The notes under the pieces were generated by a model. That model was not told the DNA's origin and did no database searches. It was given only the letters and a program-made list of their open reading frames with translations. Made by a program: the position numbers and the translations under genes. A stretch of 64,000 nucleotides of DNA from Cordilura impudica (lineage: Eukaryota > Arthropoda > Insecta > Diptera > Scathophagidae): assembly GCA_963682025.1 (NCBI GenBank), contig OY821519.1, positions 164,967,688 through 165,031,687 on the forward strand, written 5' to 3'. Each line of letters opens with the position of its first letter. Positions within the stretch are counted from its first letter, which is position 1. Below are positions 53,760 through 64,000 of the stretch, one piece after another.

Positions 53760-55410
53760 ATGTCTTTTAGAAGGCAGAAATTATTCGACCAGCGAAGAAT
53801 GGAGCACACTCAACCATACCCAGAAATGACACAAGTAGATTTAGTAGAGCAGTTAGCTAGAAGAGAGCAACAACTGGAACAATTGCGAAATGCATATCTG
53901 GAACTGCAAGAACAACAACAACAGCAACATCAACAAAATCCAGTATTATACTACAACAGTACAATAGACAACATTCTGAAGACAATAAATCATCTACCCA
54001 CTTTTACCGGAACAGGAGAAGTAACAGTAAATAGTTTTTTTTAGCAGCACGGAATATCTCTTGTTAACTAAACTGGATGAAAATCTGAAAAAAGAGGCCG
54101 TCAGAACAATATTTTGCAAAGTTATACAAGGCGAAGCTAAGGATGTCGTCATCAATATACCCACACCGGACAACTGGCAACTAATTAAAAAAACCATAAA
54201 ACTACGTTATAGACCCATCATTGAACCACATAACTATACAGGATGATAGCAAATTTAAAAGTATATTCGGTAAGTGAGCTGTTAACCGAAATTCAGAATA
54301 TTAAGTATAAGTCAGATGAGCTGACAATTTATTATAAGAATGATCATTATACCGATTTATCAAACGTAGATAGTTTATTAGTAAACACAATAAAAGGAAG
54401 GGACGTTATTATATAAAATATATGAGGAGAGGAACACTAATGATATATTGAAGATATTGACAAAGGGAAGGTTTGAAGACAGTTGTATCAGGGCAGAATA
54501 AAGAAAATACAGGACTAATAAATATGATAATTCAAAATCAAATCGTAACTATAATCGAAATCGAAACTATCAAAATAGAGGGCAAAGTAGTTTTAATAAC
54601 AATCATTACAATAATCTTATATATTAAAAGAACTTATGAATAAACTTTGCATTCAAGATTTTTGTCAATATTTTTCTTCTCTCAAACCTCTATAACTAGA
54701 GTTCTAATTAACGTAGGCTATTGACATAGGTCTAAGAACACTCAGTAGATCGAGCTCCTTCTTTTGAGCTATCAGCTGCTTAAATTCGTTGGGTTTGAGG
54801 AAAGTTATGCGTGTAGAATCGACTTTACTTTTACTGTACGTTAACTTATCTTGGCATATTTTGACATTACTGTACGTTAACTTCTCTTGGCAAATTCGTT
54901 GGGTTTGAGAAAAGTTATGCGTGGATAATCAACTTTGCTTTTACTGTACGTTAACTTCTCTTGGCATATTTTGACATTACTGTACGTTAACTTCTCTTGG
55001 CAAATTTTGGTACTATATTATAAAAATTAATATAATATAATGCTGCGGAGCAGCAGGGGTCCTCTAGTTATAATAATAATAATAACAATAATAATAATAT
55101 TAATAGGGATAGACAATTTAATAATTCAGGACGTCATATCTCTTGTCCAAAATACTTCTGGAAACTTCCAAAGGTTCGCACAGGTAGGAAACCCCAGGCC
55201 AAATGTCAGCCAATATCGCTTGACTCAACCTAGGCAAGACCAAAGGGAAATAAGGGAATTTTGCAATAAGGGAATAGATCAGTTCCAAACTGCAAGACAC
55301 TCTGAAATGAATTTGTGTCAATATAATGCAAATCAACTCGGACAAAGCCAAAGTGAACAGGATACGTTTGTTACGGAACAGCCTCAGACTTTTTACCCAA
55401 TATAACGATT
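53760..55410 (+). pseudogene. Gypsy-5 gag
   Basis: ATG 53760 opens 94 codons: a Glu/Gln/Leu-rich coiled coil (QLARREQQLEQLRNAYLELQ) with a glutamine run, then INHLPTFTGTGEVTVNSFF, the gag core start of this Gypsy group. A T-run frame change near 54040 is followed by LTKLDENLKKEAVRTIF, IQGEAKDVVINIPTPDNWQL and YSVSELLTEIQNIKYKSDEL. Stops accumulate after 54410. An Asn/Arg-rich tail (about 54530-54614) is split by the Helitron and resumes as an Asn repeat at 55068. The rest is frame-broken up to the protease. Confidence 0.8.
54615..55067 (+). mobile_element. Non-autonomous Helitron in Gypsy-5 gag
   Basis: It starts TCTTATATATTAAAAGAAC after an A and ends with a hairpin TGCTGC-GG-AGCAGCA, then GGGGTCCTCTAG before a T. 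A TC start, a terminal hairpin followed by CTAG, and insertion between A and T without duplication are the Helitron signature. It has no coding sequence. Inside, TACTGTACGTTAACTT(A/C)TC recurs four times (54834, 54870, 54951, 54987). Confidence 0.85.
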
Positions 55411-57720
55411 ACAATTAACAATAAAAAATACAATGCTTCAATAGATACAGGAGCGAATTTAAGTTTAGTTGACAGTAATATAAATGATGTAATAATGTAG
55501 ATTTGAAATAATAACTGATTCACCAAGTGAATTTAATTTACCAGGAAATGCGAAAATTAAATGGAAAATGACAGAATTAAAAGGAAGAACATATAGTTTT
55601 ATTATAGGAATTGATTTGCTTAATTGTTTTAATACAATGATAAATTTAGTAGATGGATATATATCATTTAACCAACGACTAATGAACGAAACTCTAAGAG
55701 ATTTTATTAATAAAACATGAGTAGTATACTTAGACGACATACCAATTTTCAGCACATCCCTTAAAGAACATGTTAAAGCAATAACGGACAACCAAATTTA
55801 AAAATCCAGATCGACAAATGCAATTTTATGAAAAGAGGGACTGAATTTTTAGGACATATTTTGACAAAAGAAGGATTGAAATCGAACCCAGACAAGAGAA
55901 AAGTTATTCAATCATTAGAAATTCCTAAAACAGACAAACAAATTCAAAGTTTTTTAGGTTTGACAGGATACTACAGAAAATTTGTCAAAGACTATGCTAA
56001 GGTGGCACAGCCAACAACGAAATATTTAAAGAAAGATGTAAAGATAAATGTGAAAGATCCAACGTATATAGAGGCATTTGAAAAGTTGAAATCATTAATT
56101 AGTTCACATCCAATACTTAGGTATCCAAATTTTGAGAAAACATTTACTCTCACTACAGACGCATCAAATTACGCGATAGGAGCAGTCCTTTCACAGGAAG
56201 GGCACCCGGTAAGTTTTTCATCTAGAACATTGAATAATCAGGAGAGCAATTATTCTGCGACAGATAAAGAATTTTTGGCTATATTATGGAGTGTAAATTA
56301 TTTAAGACCATATCTTTATGGTAGAAAGTTTAAAATTTTTACTGACCCATTAAATTTTTACATAGAAAATACAAAGGAAACGATATGTCACCAAGACATC
56401 AAAGATGGTTGTTAAAATTAGGTGAATATGATTTCGATATAGAGTATATAAAAGGAAAGGAAAATCAAGTATCTGATTTTTTGAGCAGACTGGAAAATAA
56501 AGTGGACATTATTAAGGAAAAGGAAGAAAGTGAGGACTTTAATATGATAAACAACGTAGAAGATGATGATATATCAATGGTAACAATTCATTTAGCCGAA
56601 GAGAATCTACAAGATCATTTTTATATAAAGGAAGAAATAGTGAATATATACAAAACACAGATTATATTAACAAACAACAAGGTTGAGGAAATGAAAATTT
56701 TGCATGGATAGAGAATAATTTTTATAGCAGAATCTGACTTCAACATAATGGGTGAAATATTTAGAAAATATATTACAAAAGGAAAAGTAGGAGTATTTTC
56801 AGAATTATCTGAGCATAATTATAACAAAGTTCAGGAAAAATTGATAGAAATTAAAAAAAATTAAATTTACTAAATGCACAATAAGAGCTAAAGATATTGG
56901 AACTGAAGTAGAGGCAATTAAACAAATATCTTTATATCACGTCAGGGAAAGTATGCATTCGGGAATTATAGAAACATATAATCAAGTTAAAGAAAAAATA
57001 TTATAATATCCAAAACTGATGGATTTAATTCAATTAGAGATCAACCAATGTGAAATATGTCAAGAGGTAAAATATGATAGAAATCCAGTTAAATTAAAAT
57101 TTTCATATACGGAAACACCATATACGAAAAACGAGATAATACACATTGATACCTATGTAATGAAAAGATTTCACTTTTTGACAATAATAGATAAATTTTC
57201 TAAATTCGGAGCAGCTTATCCACTTAATGACAGAAACCATTTAACTATAATAGAACAATTAGAAGATCATTTTGCAAAAATAGGAAAACCCAGGAAAATA
57301 ATAGCGGATAAATAATTTAAAGCTACCAGAATAAAAGAATTTCTAGACAATGAAAACATTGAATTACAGTTAACTAAGCCTGATAGTCATACAGGTTATG
57401 TTGATAAAGAGAGATTACACAATACATTTGCCGAAAAATTTAGAATAATGTATAAAACAAATAAAGATATACAAATAAAACAGTTAACTCAGAAAGCAAT
57501 TAGAAATTATAATGAGCGATATCATTCAGCTATTAAATGAACGCCGAATGAAGTACAACAAGGAAAAATAGGCGATGAGAAAACAAAGAAAATATTAGAA
57601 GATAATAAAAGAAAAATAATAGATAAGTTAATTATAGAAAAGACTATAGAGATGAAAGAATAGAAGGTTTTATAAAAAATTATAAGGCATTTAGACATAA
57701 GGAACAGCTGAAATTTAGGA
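55411..57720 (+). pseudogene. Gypsy-5 pol
   Basis: The protease has SIDTGANLSLVDSN (about 55440) and FIIGIDLLNCF (about 55603-55632). At about 55718 the sequence jumps to VVYLDD, so RT motifs before YLDD are deleted. Thereafter come FLGHILTKEGLKSNPDK, FLGLTGYYRKFVKDYAK, RNase H TTDASNYAIGAVLSQEGH (about 56154) with the catalytic region ending FTDPLNF, and the linker. Integrase: QCEICQEVKYDRNP finger half (57050), HIDTYVMKRFHFLTIIDKFS (about 57140), IADK followed by TAA (57313), then HTGYVDKERLHNTFAEKF, where family members have an ...E(R)-H motif. Stops and frame changes occur throughout. Confidence 0.82.
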
Positions 57721-57789
57721 AGGCAAAACCAAACGGAATACATCCTTGTAACATTAGAAGAACTTTAAAGTTTACAGATACGAAAAATA

Positions 57790-58027
57790 TTGGTGATACT
57801 CCTATTGACACCGACGACTAAAGGAATAATAACAACAAAACATCTCACGGAACAAACAGGATTTATAGATATTTACATACAAAATCAAGAAATTGTCCAT
57901 GAATCGGACATAATATTGCATATGGTTAACTTACATGAAATAGAAGACATTATAGACAACATGACGGAAAATATTATTTTAATGAAAATAGAAAATAAAC
58001 ATTTACATCAGTTAGAATTAACCGACG
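57790..58027 (+). pseudogene. Gypsy-5 env, N-terminal fragment
   Basis: The frame opens just after pol with a hydrophobic start (VILLLTPT). It resembles the start of the Gypsy-6 env (63641 down) in the phrase pattern ESDIILHMVNLHEIEDIIDN against ETSIVLHVIQPTEIVKIIYM. It is cut by Transib-2 at 58028; no cleavage site or membrane anchor remains. Confidence 0.68.
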
Positions 58028-59515
58028 CACAGTGGACCATATTTTGAGAAGGGGCCAAAAATCATTTTTTTTTTTTTTGTTACCGATTTTAAAGTTATGT
58101 TATTTATTTGAAAGCAAATACTAGTAAACCTCGGGAGCCAAAAAATTGCGACTCCATCTCAACTATATCACAGCGAACAAGGTCTTCGAAAATGGGCTTT
58201 CTCAGTATTTTGCTAAAATTAAAAATTTCTTTGTAAATTTTTATTTTTGAATGACTGTAACTTTTTTGGTTTAAAAGATTTTGAAGTGAAAAAAAATTTT
58301 GTATAATTTTGTGGCTTCCATACTATTAACGCTGACAATGTAAAATGACTGAGTCATTCCGAAATTTAAAAAAAAAATTTTTTTGAAAGGTCCAAATTTT
58401 CCGAAAATCTCCTACTTAATAGAGCACAACTCCTGCCAGTCAAAAGTAGTCGGAAAAAATCTTGCACTATACCCCATTATATACCCCCCAGTTTTCGCCC
58501 GTGTGCACCAGAACAATTTTTCTGACCCAAGATTAGATATTTTCTGCAAAATTTATGAATACAAAAGTTGCCCACTATGTGGTTAGGATATATTAAGTTT
58601 GAGGTGATGTTTGTAACTGCCAAAAATATTGGACCTTTATCCATCTTTCATTATACGGATCGACTCAAAAACACTTTCTGAGTCGATTAAACGATGTCCG
58701 TCCGTCCGTCTGTGTTTTATGAATACAAAAGTTGGTCGTACCGGAGCACCGCGGTATATTTTTTTGTGTGTCGGTAGAGTTGTCAGGAGTTGTTATATAC
58801 TTATAAAAAAAGGGTTGAGATATAATGCGCTTAATTGTTACAGGTACATTTACATAGGTATCTTTCAAAAACATTAATAGTCTGAATTAGAGTTATATAG
58901 TTTAAATACCTGACAAAATGGGAAACATTTTAAATATCAGGTAAATGGTAAAAAAAAACTATTGCGACATAGCCCTTTAAGATATGAGCAGGTGTGCTTC
59001 ACCTTTTAAAAGGGGTTAGGGTGTGGGTTTTTTATGCTTCTAAAAGTGGTAATAAAAGATAAAAATTTGTAAATGGCAAAAAAAAAACTATTGCGACATA
59101 GCCTTTTCAGATATGAGCAGGTATGCTTCACCTTTCAAAAGGGGTTAGGGTGTGGGTTTTTTATGCTTCTAAAAGTGGTAATAAAAGATAAAAATTTGTA
59201 AATGGTAAAAAAAATTTATAAAGAAATATTTAAAAAGACAATAAAGAAACATTTAACTAAAGCAAAAACACAAAAACATACGAGTTTTTCATTGAAACTT
59301 CTCTATCTTGAACCAATATAAGGTAACTTTTACGTTCGCTGCTTAATAAATTATATTTTAACTCGGCATCTTTCAAAAAAATAACAACCTTTGGCCCTTG
59401 AGCACATTAGGACTAAAAAGTTTACGGGGGCCAAAGTTTGGCATTTTCTGAAAAAATTAACTGAAAAAATTGTTAAAAAGTATTAATTGTAAAATTAACT
59501 GAAGAAATAAGAAAT
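58028..59515 (+). mobile_element. Transib copy 2, internally deleted
   Basis: It starts CACAGTGGACCATATTTTGA and follows Transib-1 from 5973, without the hAT (empty site TACTTAAT at 58413-58420), to about 8300 of Transib-1. It then jumps to about 10335, so the whole transposase gene is gone. A 128-bp segment is duplicated in tandem (58941-59068 and 59069-59197). The right end is missing: it runs into the inverted copy at about 59515. CGACG (58023-58027) precedes the element. Confidence 0.88.
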
Positions 59516-61029
59516 GTAGATATTTTGTTGAATTTGTTTTTTTTGCTTTCTTTTTTCTTCATTTTCTTTGTTTTTTCTCACTGTTTCGCCTAACGGACCA
59601 AGTTCCAAATCATAACCCAATTTAAGAATATGCTCCATGAAACGTATTCTAGCATGAAGAGGGGACATTCCAAACTCGTAGGCTTCCTTAAAACTATCGT
59701 CTTCTGGTGTGGGTTGGCTTAATTGACTTTATGTCTTTTGGCATATAATGCAGCTTGACGTTGACTTTGTCCCAGTTAAAGCTTATGCAACTTTTCCATC
59801 AATCATTGTGAGACACATTTTAAAATGTACTTCAATGTCTTGGTCATCAAATTTAAATATTACTGGTTGAAGTTCCTTAATTTGATCTTTTATTTTTTTG
59901 AACTTCTTCAGTTATGACATCTTTGGTTCCCTTTTTGAATGCAAATTTTATTGGTCTGCAATACTTTGTTGAAGAAGGAATTTCATTTTTCCATATATCT
60001 TAAAGGGCTATGTCGCAATAGTTTTTTTTTTACCATTTACCTGTTATTTAAATTGTTTCCCCTTTTGTCAGGTATTTAAACTATATAACTCTAATTCAGA
60101 CTATTAATGTTTTTGAAAGATACCTATGTAAATGTACCTGTAACAATTAAGCGCATTATATCTCAACCCTTTTTTATAAGTATATAACAACTCCTGACAA
60201 CTCTACCGACACGCAAAAAAATACACCGCGGTGCACCGGTACGACCAACTTTTGTATTCATAACACTCAGACGGACGGACGGACATCATTTAATCGACTC
60301 AGAAAGTGTTTTTGAGTCGATCCGTATAATAAAAGATGGATAAAGGTCCAACATTTTTAGCAGTTACAAACATCACCTAAAACTTAATATATCCTAACCA
60401 CATAGTGGACAACTTTTGTATTCATAAATTTTGCAGAAAATATCTAACCTTGGGTCAGAAAAATTGTTCTGGTGCACACTTGAAAGAATTCCTGTAAATT
60501 ATTTTATTAAATGAATTTCTAATAATATAAATTCTTCATTAGATGACTGAAAGCAAGTACTGGTCTCTTAAACCATGTTATAGTAAATTAGCAATTACTT
60601 CTAATGGTAAAAAAAATTAGTTAAGTCTTATAACATTAGTTTGTCAAACTAAAATCATTAGCGGAAACTGGCGGGTGTATAATGGGTATAGGAGTATAGG
60701 GGAGGGTTCGGACTATAGAAGACGCTTTTGAATGGCAGGAGTTATGCTGTATTAAGTAGGAGATTTTCGGAAAATTTGGACCTTTTTTAAAAATTTTGTT
60801 TTTTTTTTTAATTTCGGAATGACTCAGTCATTTTACATTTTTAACATTAATAGTATGGAAGCCACAAAATTATACAAAATTTATTTCACTTCAAAATCTT
60901 TTAAATCAAGTTTTAAAAGTTACAGTCATTCAAAAATAAAAATTTACAAAGAAATTTTTAATTTTAGCAAAATACTGGGAAAGCCCATTTTCGAAAACCC
61001 CGTTCGCTGTGATATAGTTGAGATAGAGT
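59516..61029 (-). mobile_element. Transib copy 3, inverted and deleted
   Basis: It reads on the minus strand from a point equal to about 6091 of Transib-1 (terminal 118 bp missing), through the hAT-free site (60751-60758), the hairpin/GTCC module and the region equal to 8210. It then jumps to about 9336 and continues into the transposase core. About 180 bp at 60478-60662 are absent from copies 1 and 2. Confidence 0.85.
59520..60003 (-). pseudogene. Transib-3 transposase fragment (middle of the core)
   Basis: Minus strand. It carries the TMIDGKVA motif (second catalytic Asp, about 59800) and the CIIC zinc half-motif. It then has a segment missing from Transib-1: EAYEFGMSPLHARIRFMEHI, then a LKLGYDLELGPLGETVRKNK block and a Lys-rich run, typical of intact Transib proteins. 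The N-terminal half with the first Asp and the C-terminal SEE motif are both deleted. It contains stops, for example after KVA. Confidence 0.82.
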
Positions 61030-61264
61030 AAATAAAGTTATATTGTGAAATTGTTAAATATGATTAAACTGTAAAAATAATAAACAAAGTAAATTGTGAA
61101 ATTATAAACTACTTAATAAGAGCATTCTAAATTGAAATTGTCAATTATGTATTATCAACAAAAATAATTGTAACCGTTAGTTTAGCTCTAGAGTCTAGAC
61201 TTTAAAGATGATTGTTAATAAAGCTCTTTTTTTAAAAACTAAAAATCGAAAAGTGATTTTAAAA
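61030..61264. other. Unassigned junction
   Basis: AT-rich; contains TTAGCTCTAGAGTCTAGACT (61182-61201) and AATAAAGC. No gene seen. Confidence 0.4.
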
Positions 61265-61405
61265 TTCGCGCGGCTTCCCTCCCAGCTAGCTCTAGGGAGT
61301 TGGATATGGTGTATGATGGCTAAGTTTTGCGCCATTTGGGGTAGACTTTTTCCCTCCCAGCCGATATTGTATCCGACTCCTATGACAATCTATCTACCCT
61401 TTATT
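61265..61405 (+). repeat. Dispersed repeat, copy 2 (first at 31083)
   Basis: CGCGCGGCTTCCCTCCCAGC to CTATCTACCCTTTATTTTTC. It lies just inside the primer site at 61423-61436 on the minus strand. Confidence 0.7.
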
Positions 61406-61422
61406 TTTCACTTATTTGGCAG

Positions 61423-61436
61423 GATCGCCATATAAT
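61423..61436 (-). promoter_or_regulatory. Primer-binding site of an mdg1-like fragment
   Basis: Minus strand TGGCGATCCTGCC, identical to the Gypsy-3 primer site, again after a TATA-ended LTR-like sequence. Confidence 0.6.
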
Positions 61437-61694
61437 GTTCGTCATATAGTATTCTTACGTTGTCTTTTCATTATGGAAACACTTTTATATTTTCTTTTGC
61501 GAACAGCCGCTTTTGCGACTGTTCTATTCAATTGTCTTAATTTAATTAATTTCTTCAAAATGTTCTTAAAACCATCTTACACTAGAAATATGTGCGGAAC
61601 CATGAAAACACACCAAGTTACCACACAGGTAAATAATTATAACTGTATACGGCAAGTTCACACGCCGTAGATGTAATTGAGCGAAAGTTATACA
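61437..61694 (-). repeat. Probable mdg1-like LTR, isolated
   Basis: Minus strand, TGTATAAC...ACATTATA. It shares the phrase ATTTACCTGTG...AACTTG.TGTG with the Gypsy-3 LTR and leads into the same primer site. No second LTR or coding sequence is attached. The start was chosen from the TG closest to the expected length. Confidence 0.45.
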
Positions 61695-61768
61695 TTTCCT
61701 ACCCATAGCGACGAAGATTGTCATCCATGGAAACTCTGCGTTGGGTCTGACCAAGGTGAACGCCAATT

Positions 61769-62231
61769 AGTTGTTAAAAAAACACAAGAATTTTTCGGTT
61801 TTAGCACCAAACAAAATGCACTTTATTTGTTAACATTGATCTTAAGACTAACTAAAAACATGCAGTTCTATATATTTTCCAAAAAATACCATCGAATCTT
61901 TTTTCTCTTAATGTCAACAAAACCGAAAACAGTGCAGAACTTTTGTTTTCAGCCTGAAAAAATCAAAACGATCGATAAGCGTTATTCGATACATTTACTT
62001 ATTTAATTTCTTATGAATGTACTGAAAGCAAAGCGGAATTTTTGCCTTCAGTTTGTTACTGCAATATTACTTGATACATTTTTTATTATTAATGCTAATG
62101 AACTGAAAGCAAAGCAGAAATTTTGATTTCAGTTTGTTAATGAAAACAATCAGCAATGTGTGCAATTCTTTATTAAATCTTCTACGCTTATTTCAATGGC
62201 GTAGGTTGAATTTGGGTACGGATAGGTAACT
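61769..62231 (-). repeat. Gypsy-6 3' LTR
   Basis: Minus strand: it starts AGTTACCTATCCG right after a polypurine tract and ends TTTTTTAACAACT, the AGTT/AACT form of the 17.6 group. AACAAATAAAGTGC near the end could hold a polyadenylation signal. Three hairpin motifs lie inside (61915-62130). AATT follows (61765-61768). The partner LTR is outside the window. Confidence 0.7.
61915..62135 (-). repeat. Three diverged hairpin repeats in the Gypsy-6 LTR
   Basis: On the plus strand AACTGAAAGCAAAGCAGAAA...TTTCAGTT (62100-62133), ACTGAAAGCAAAGCGGAATT...TTCAGTTT (62020-62054) and AAACCGAAAACAGTGCAGAA...TTCAGCCT (61919-61954). Each can fold through CTGAAA/TTTCAG-type arms; spacing is about 80-100 bp. 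Confidence 0.65.
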
Positions 62232-63641
62232 CCTCCCTCTTTTGTCAATCGATTCTCCTGTATCGTTTCATTTATTTTGACTTTTACTGATTTATTCTTT
62301 AACAAACAACACACTGCTATTATTGTTATCACTATTATAATTCCTAACGCTGCAATCATTGAATAAGATACATTCTGATTGTACTTCAACTCTTTAATTT
62401 TTTCAATTTTCTTAAAATTGCTTATAGCTATATCTTTAAAGGTTAATTGTTTTGTAAAATTTTGTTCTTGATATTCAATAAAGTTAATATATTTGACAAT
62501 GCATTTATATTTTTTATTGTAAAATTTTGCATCTTCAATAAATATTTCACAATTGGAAAACGTCAAAACATTATTTCCATTTATCTTAATACTACTTATT
62601 TGATTGCAATTTGTTATGATTTCCATATTTTTTTGCATTTTTAATGTTTATTGTTTCGTCATCCAATGATTGAAATGACGTTTTATTGCTTAGAACTAGT
62701 TCACAATTACTTTGGAATATACAATGCTCCAATAATTTTCATTCTTTTAATGCTTTATAATCCTCGAATGCATATATCTAATTTTTAACATTGATAAACA
62801 TTTCTTGTTTGACATCCGATATAAGGAGAATCAAGTTTACAACAGTTTTTATGTAATTCCTAGAGATTTTTATCGACAAAATCAAACAATCATTCTTATA
62901 TTGTACTATGCCCATCTTAGTAAGTTTGAGTTTGTAGAAATCTATTTCGTATTTGTGAATTTCGTCGGTCGTAAGTATCGAAGGATGAAAACCATCGTAT
63001 TTTGCAGATGCAATATTGTCTGAAATGTGGTTTATTTTACATTCTAAAAATTTTAACTTAAGTATTTGTTCATTTAACCTGAGTCTGTCCCTGATTTCCG
63101 TGTTTTGTGTTCCTATTCTATAAAGTTCTGAAGTAATTTCCTTCCTGTCCACTAGTATGCTATCTCTCAACATATTTAACGTTTCATTAAAATGATTATT
63201 AATACTTATTTGTTGATTTACTGTTTCAATAATGTTGTGGTTGTTGCCATTCGTGGCTTCTAGATGATCAAGAATGTTCCGTCTGTCCTCCTCATTCATC
63301 ACAACAAACAGCCATTTCTGCGCTGAACCCACTACATTCAACAGTCCCCTCTCTTTGCGTCTTTCAAAGGGCACAACAGACCTTATCTTAGATCTAAGTG
63401 CTTTAATTTCCGAGGCTAAAACTGTCTTATAGTTTGTGCTTAAATTCTCTGTATTTTCCTCGAACATGTATATAATCTTAACTATTTCCGTTGGCTGTAT
63501 GACATGCAGAACAATGCTAGTTTCGTTAACGATCTCCGTATAAAACATTTTGATGATTGTGTATACATTTTCCTTTGGGATCTGAGTAATTTGCATCTCT
63601 GCTCTCCCCAGTCCAGATGTCATAATTATGAGCAGTACCAT
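62150..63641 (-). pseudogene. env: Gypsy-6 env-like gene
   Basis: Minus strand from ATG 63641. A hydrophobic start (VLLIIMTSGLGRA) looks like a signal peptide. After about 90 residues comes a basic, furin-like cluster RRKERG followed by LLNVVGSAQKWLFVV, a fusion-peptide-like start as in the Gypsy-2 env. This frame ends at 62778. A second frame (62638-62150) carries Cys residues, a transmembrane segment (MIAALGIIIVITIIAVCCLL) and a tail that runs over the polypurine tract into the 3' LTR, an overlap known from 17.6-like elements. The 140-base gap between the frames has stops, so the gene is broken. Confidence 0.78.
62232..62243 (-). promoter_or_regulatory. Gypsy-6 polypurine tract
   Basis: AAAAGAGGGAGG on the minus strand, inside the env tail and directly before AGTTACC. 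Confidence 0.75.
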
Positions 63642-63699
63642 GGTTATTATTTGAAATTTTTTTTTTATATTTTTTTTTTATTTAATTAAAGGTAAATTA

Positions 63700-64000
63700 T
63701 TAGTTTTCAGTCATTTGGGAACTGCTAAATTTATTGGGTCTTTTGATGTTACTCGTATGTATCCCTTGTAAAGGCCTTTTTCTGAACTAAGGTTCCTCTT
63801 TATGTCGTACATTCTTATAATGTTTTATGAAACCCTCCCGTTTGGTCTCTGTATAATCTTCCCTATTTTTGTTTGCCCCGTCTATTTTTCCTTCTTAATT
63901 TTGCACAGCCTCTCCTAAATTACCGTGTGATCTATTGTGTCATTCTGTACTTCCAGAGGTGTGCATTTGATTGTGCTATGATATGTGTCATTATATAACA
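63700..64000 (-). pseudogene. Gypsy-6 pol, C-terminal end
   Basis: Minus strand, entering from the window edge. TYHSTIKCTPLEVQNDTI matches the integrase region after the catalytic Glu (compare SAIK in Gypsy-5 near 57530). After frame changes, GLYKGYIRVTSKD corresponds to the pol C-terminus just ahead of env. Stops in every frame show it is decayed. Confidence 0.65.

Larger units (their letters stand above)
53760..58027 (+). mobile_element. Gypsy-5: degraded 17.6/297-like element, ends truncated
   Basis: Gag, protease, RT end, RNase H, integrase and the start of env are in order on the plus strand. No LTR is present. The 3' side is cut at 58027 by Transib-2. A Helitron interrupts gag, and the first half of RT is deleted near 55718. 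Confidence 0.8.

Noticed and set aside
61265..61405. Possible small structural RNA gene (GC-rich, conserved between two copies)
   Set aside because: No credible box A/box B, PSE or terminator was found; two dispersed copies fit a repeat better.
1..64000. tRNA or rRNA genes
   Set aside because: The only tRNA-like matches are the short primer-binding sites; no cloverleaf or rRNA segment was recognised.

Overview
The window looks like intergenic, repeat-dense DNA from a higher fly (schizophoran Diptera). The base composition is very AT-rich. The element families are typical of fly genomes: jockey-like LINEs, Gypsy elements with TATA target sites and env genes, Transib, PIF/Harbinger, hAT and Helitron. 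A fly-type hairpin plus GTCC/GTCT tract also recurs. I see no host protein gene, rRNA or tRNA gene. Almost every recognisable gene belongs to a transposable element, and most carry stops or frameshifts.

Layout. 1-5605: a LINE (LINE-A) split by a two-gene PIF/Harbinger element (257-3164), then a Harbinger end remnant (to 5806). 5973-10859: a Transib element whose ends read CACAGTG, the same heptamer as the vertebrate V(D)J recombination signal, itself holding a 1.25-kb hAT insertion. 11128-16810: an old, internally deleted Gypsy on the minus strand (Gypsy-1). 16870-29040: a jockey-like LINE (LINE-B) cut by a nearly intact env-bearing Gypsy (Gypsy-2, 20714-28612). 29041-32835: mostly unassigned DNA with short tandem repeats and two dispersed-repeat fragments.

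32840-45847 is a Gypsy of the mdg1/412 type (Gypsy-3). Its gag is split by a 5.6-kb non-coding LTR element with 2.2-kb LTRs and a tRNA-Lys primer site (LARD-1). Gypsy-3 appears to sit in, or at the 3' side of, a minus-strand Osvaldo-like Gypsy (Gypsy-4, 45852-53381). The gag zinc knuckle of Gypsy-4 is split by another non-coding LTR element (NA-LTR-2, 48808-52077). 53760-58027 is a degraded 17.6/297-like Gypsy (Gypsy-5) with a Helitron in its gag, cut off in env by a Transib copy. 58028-61029 holds two deleted Transib copies head to tail in opposite orientation. 61265-64000 holds an LTR/primer-site fragment of an mdg1-like element and the env, 3' LTR and pol end of a minus-strand Gypsy (Gypsy-6).

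The nesting is supported by matching target-site duplications: TAA, 4 of 5 bp, TACTTAAT, TATA twice, AACT, TGAT and 3 of 4 bp. Three host reading frames resume across an insertion: LINE-A (give or take one base), Gypsy-3 gag and Gypsy-4 gag. The other Transib copies supply empty sites for the hAT insertion. All family assignments come from motifs read by eye; no database search was possible.
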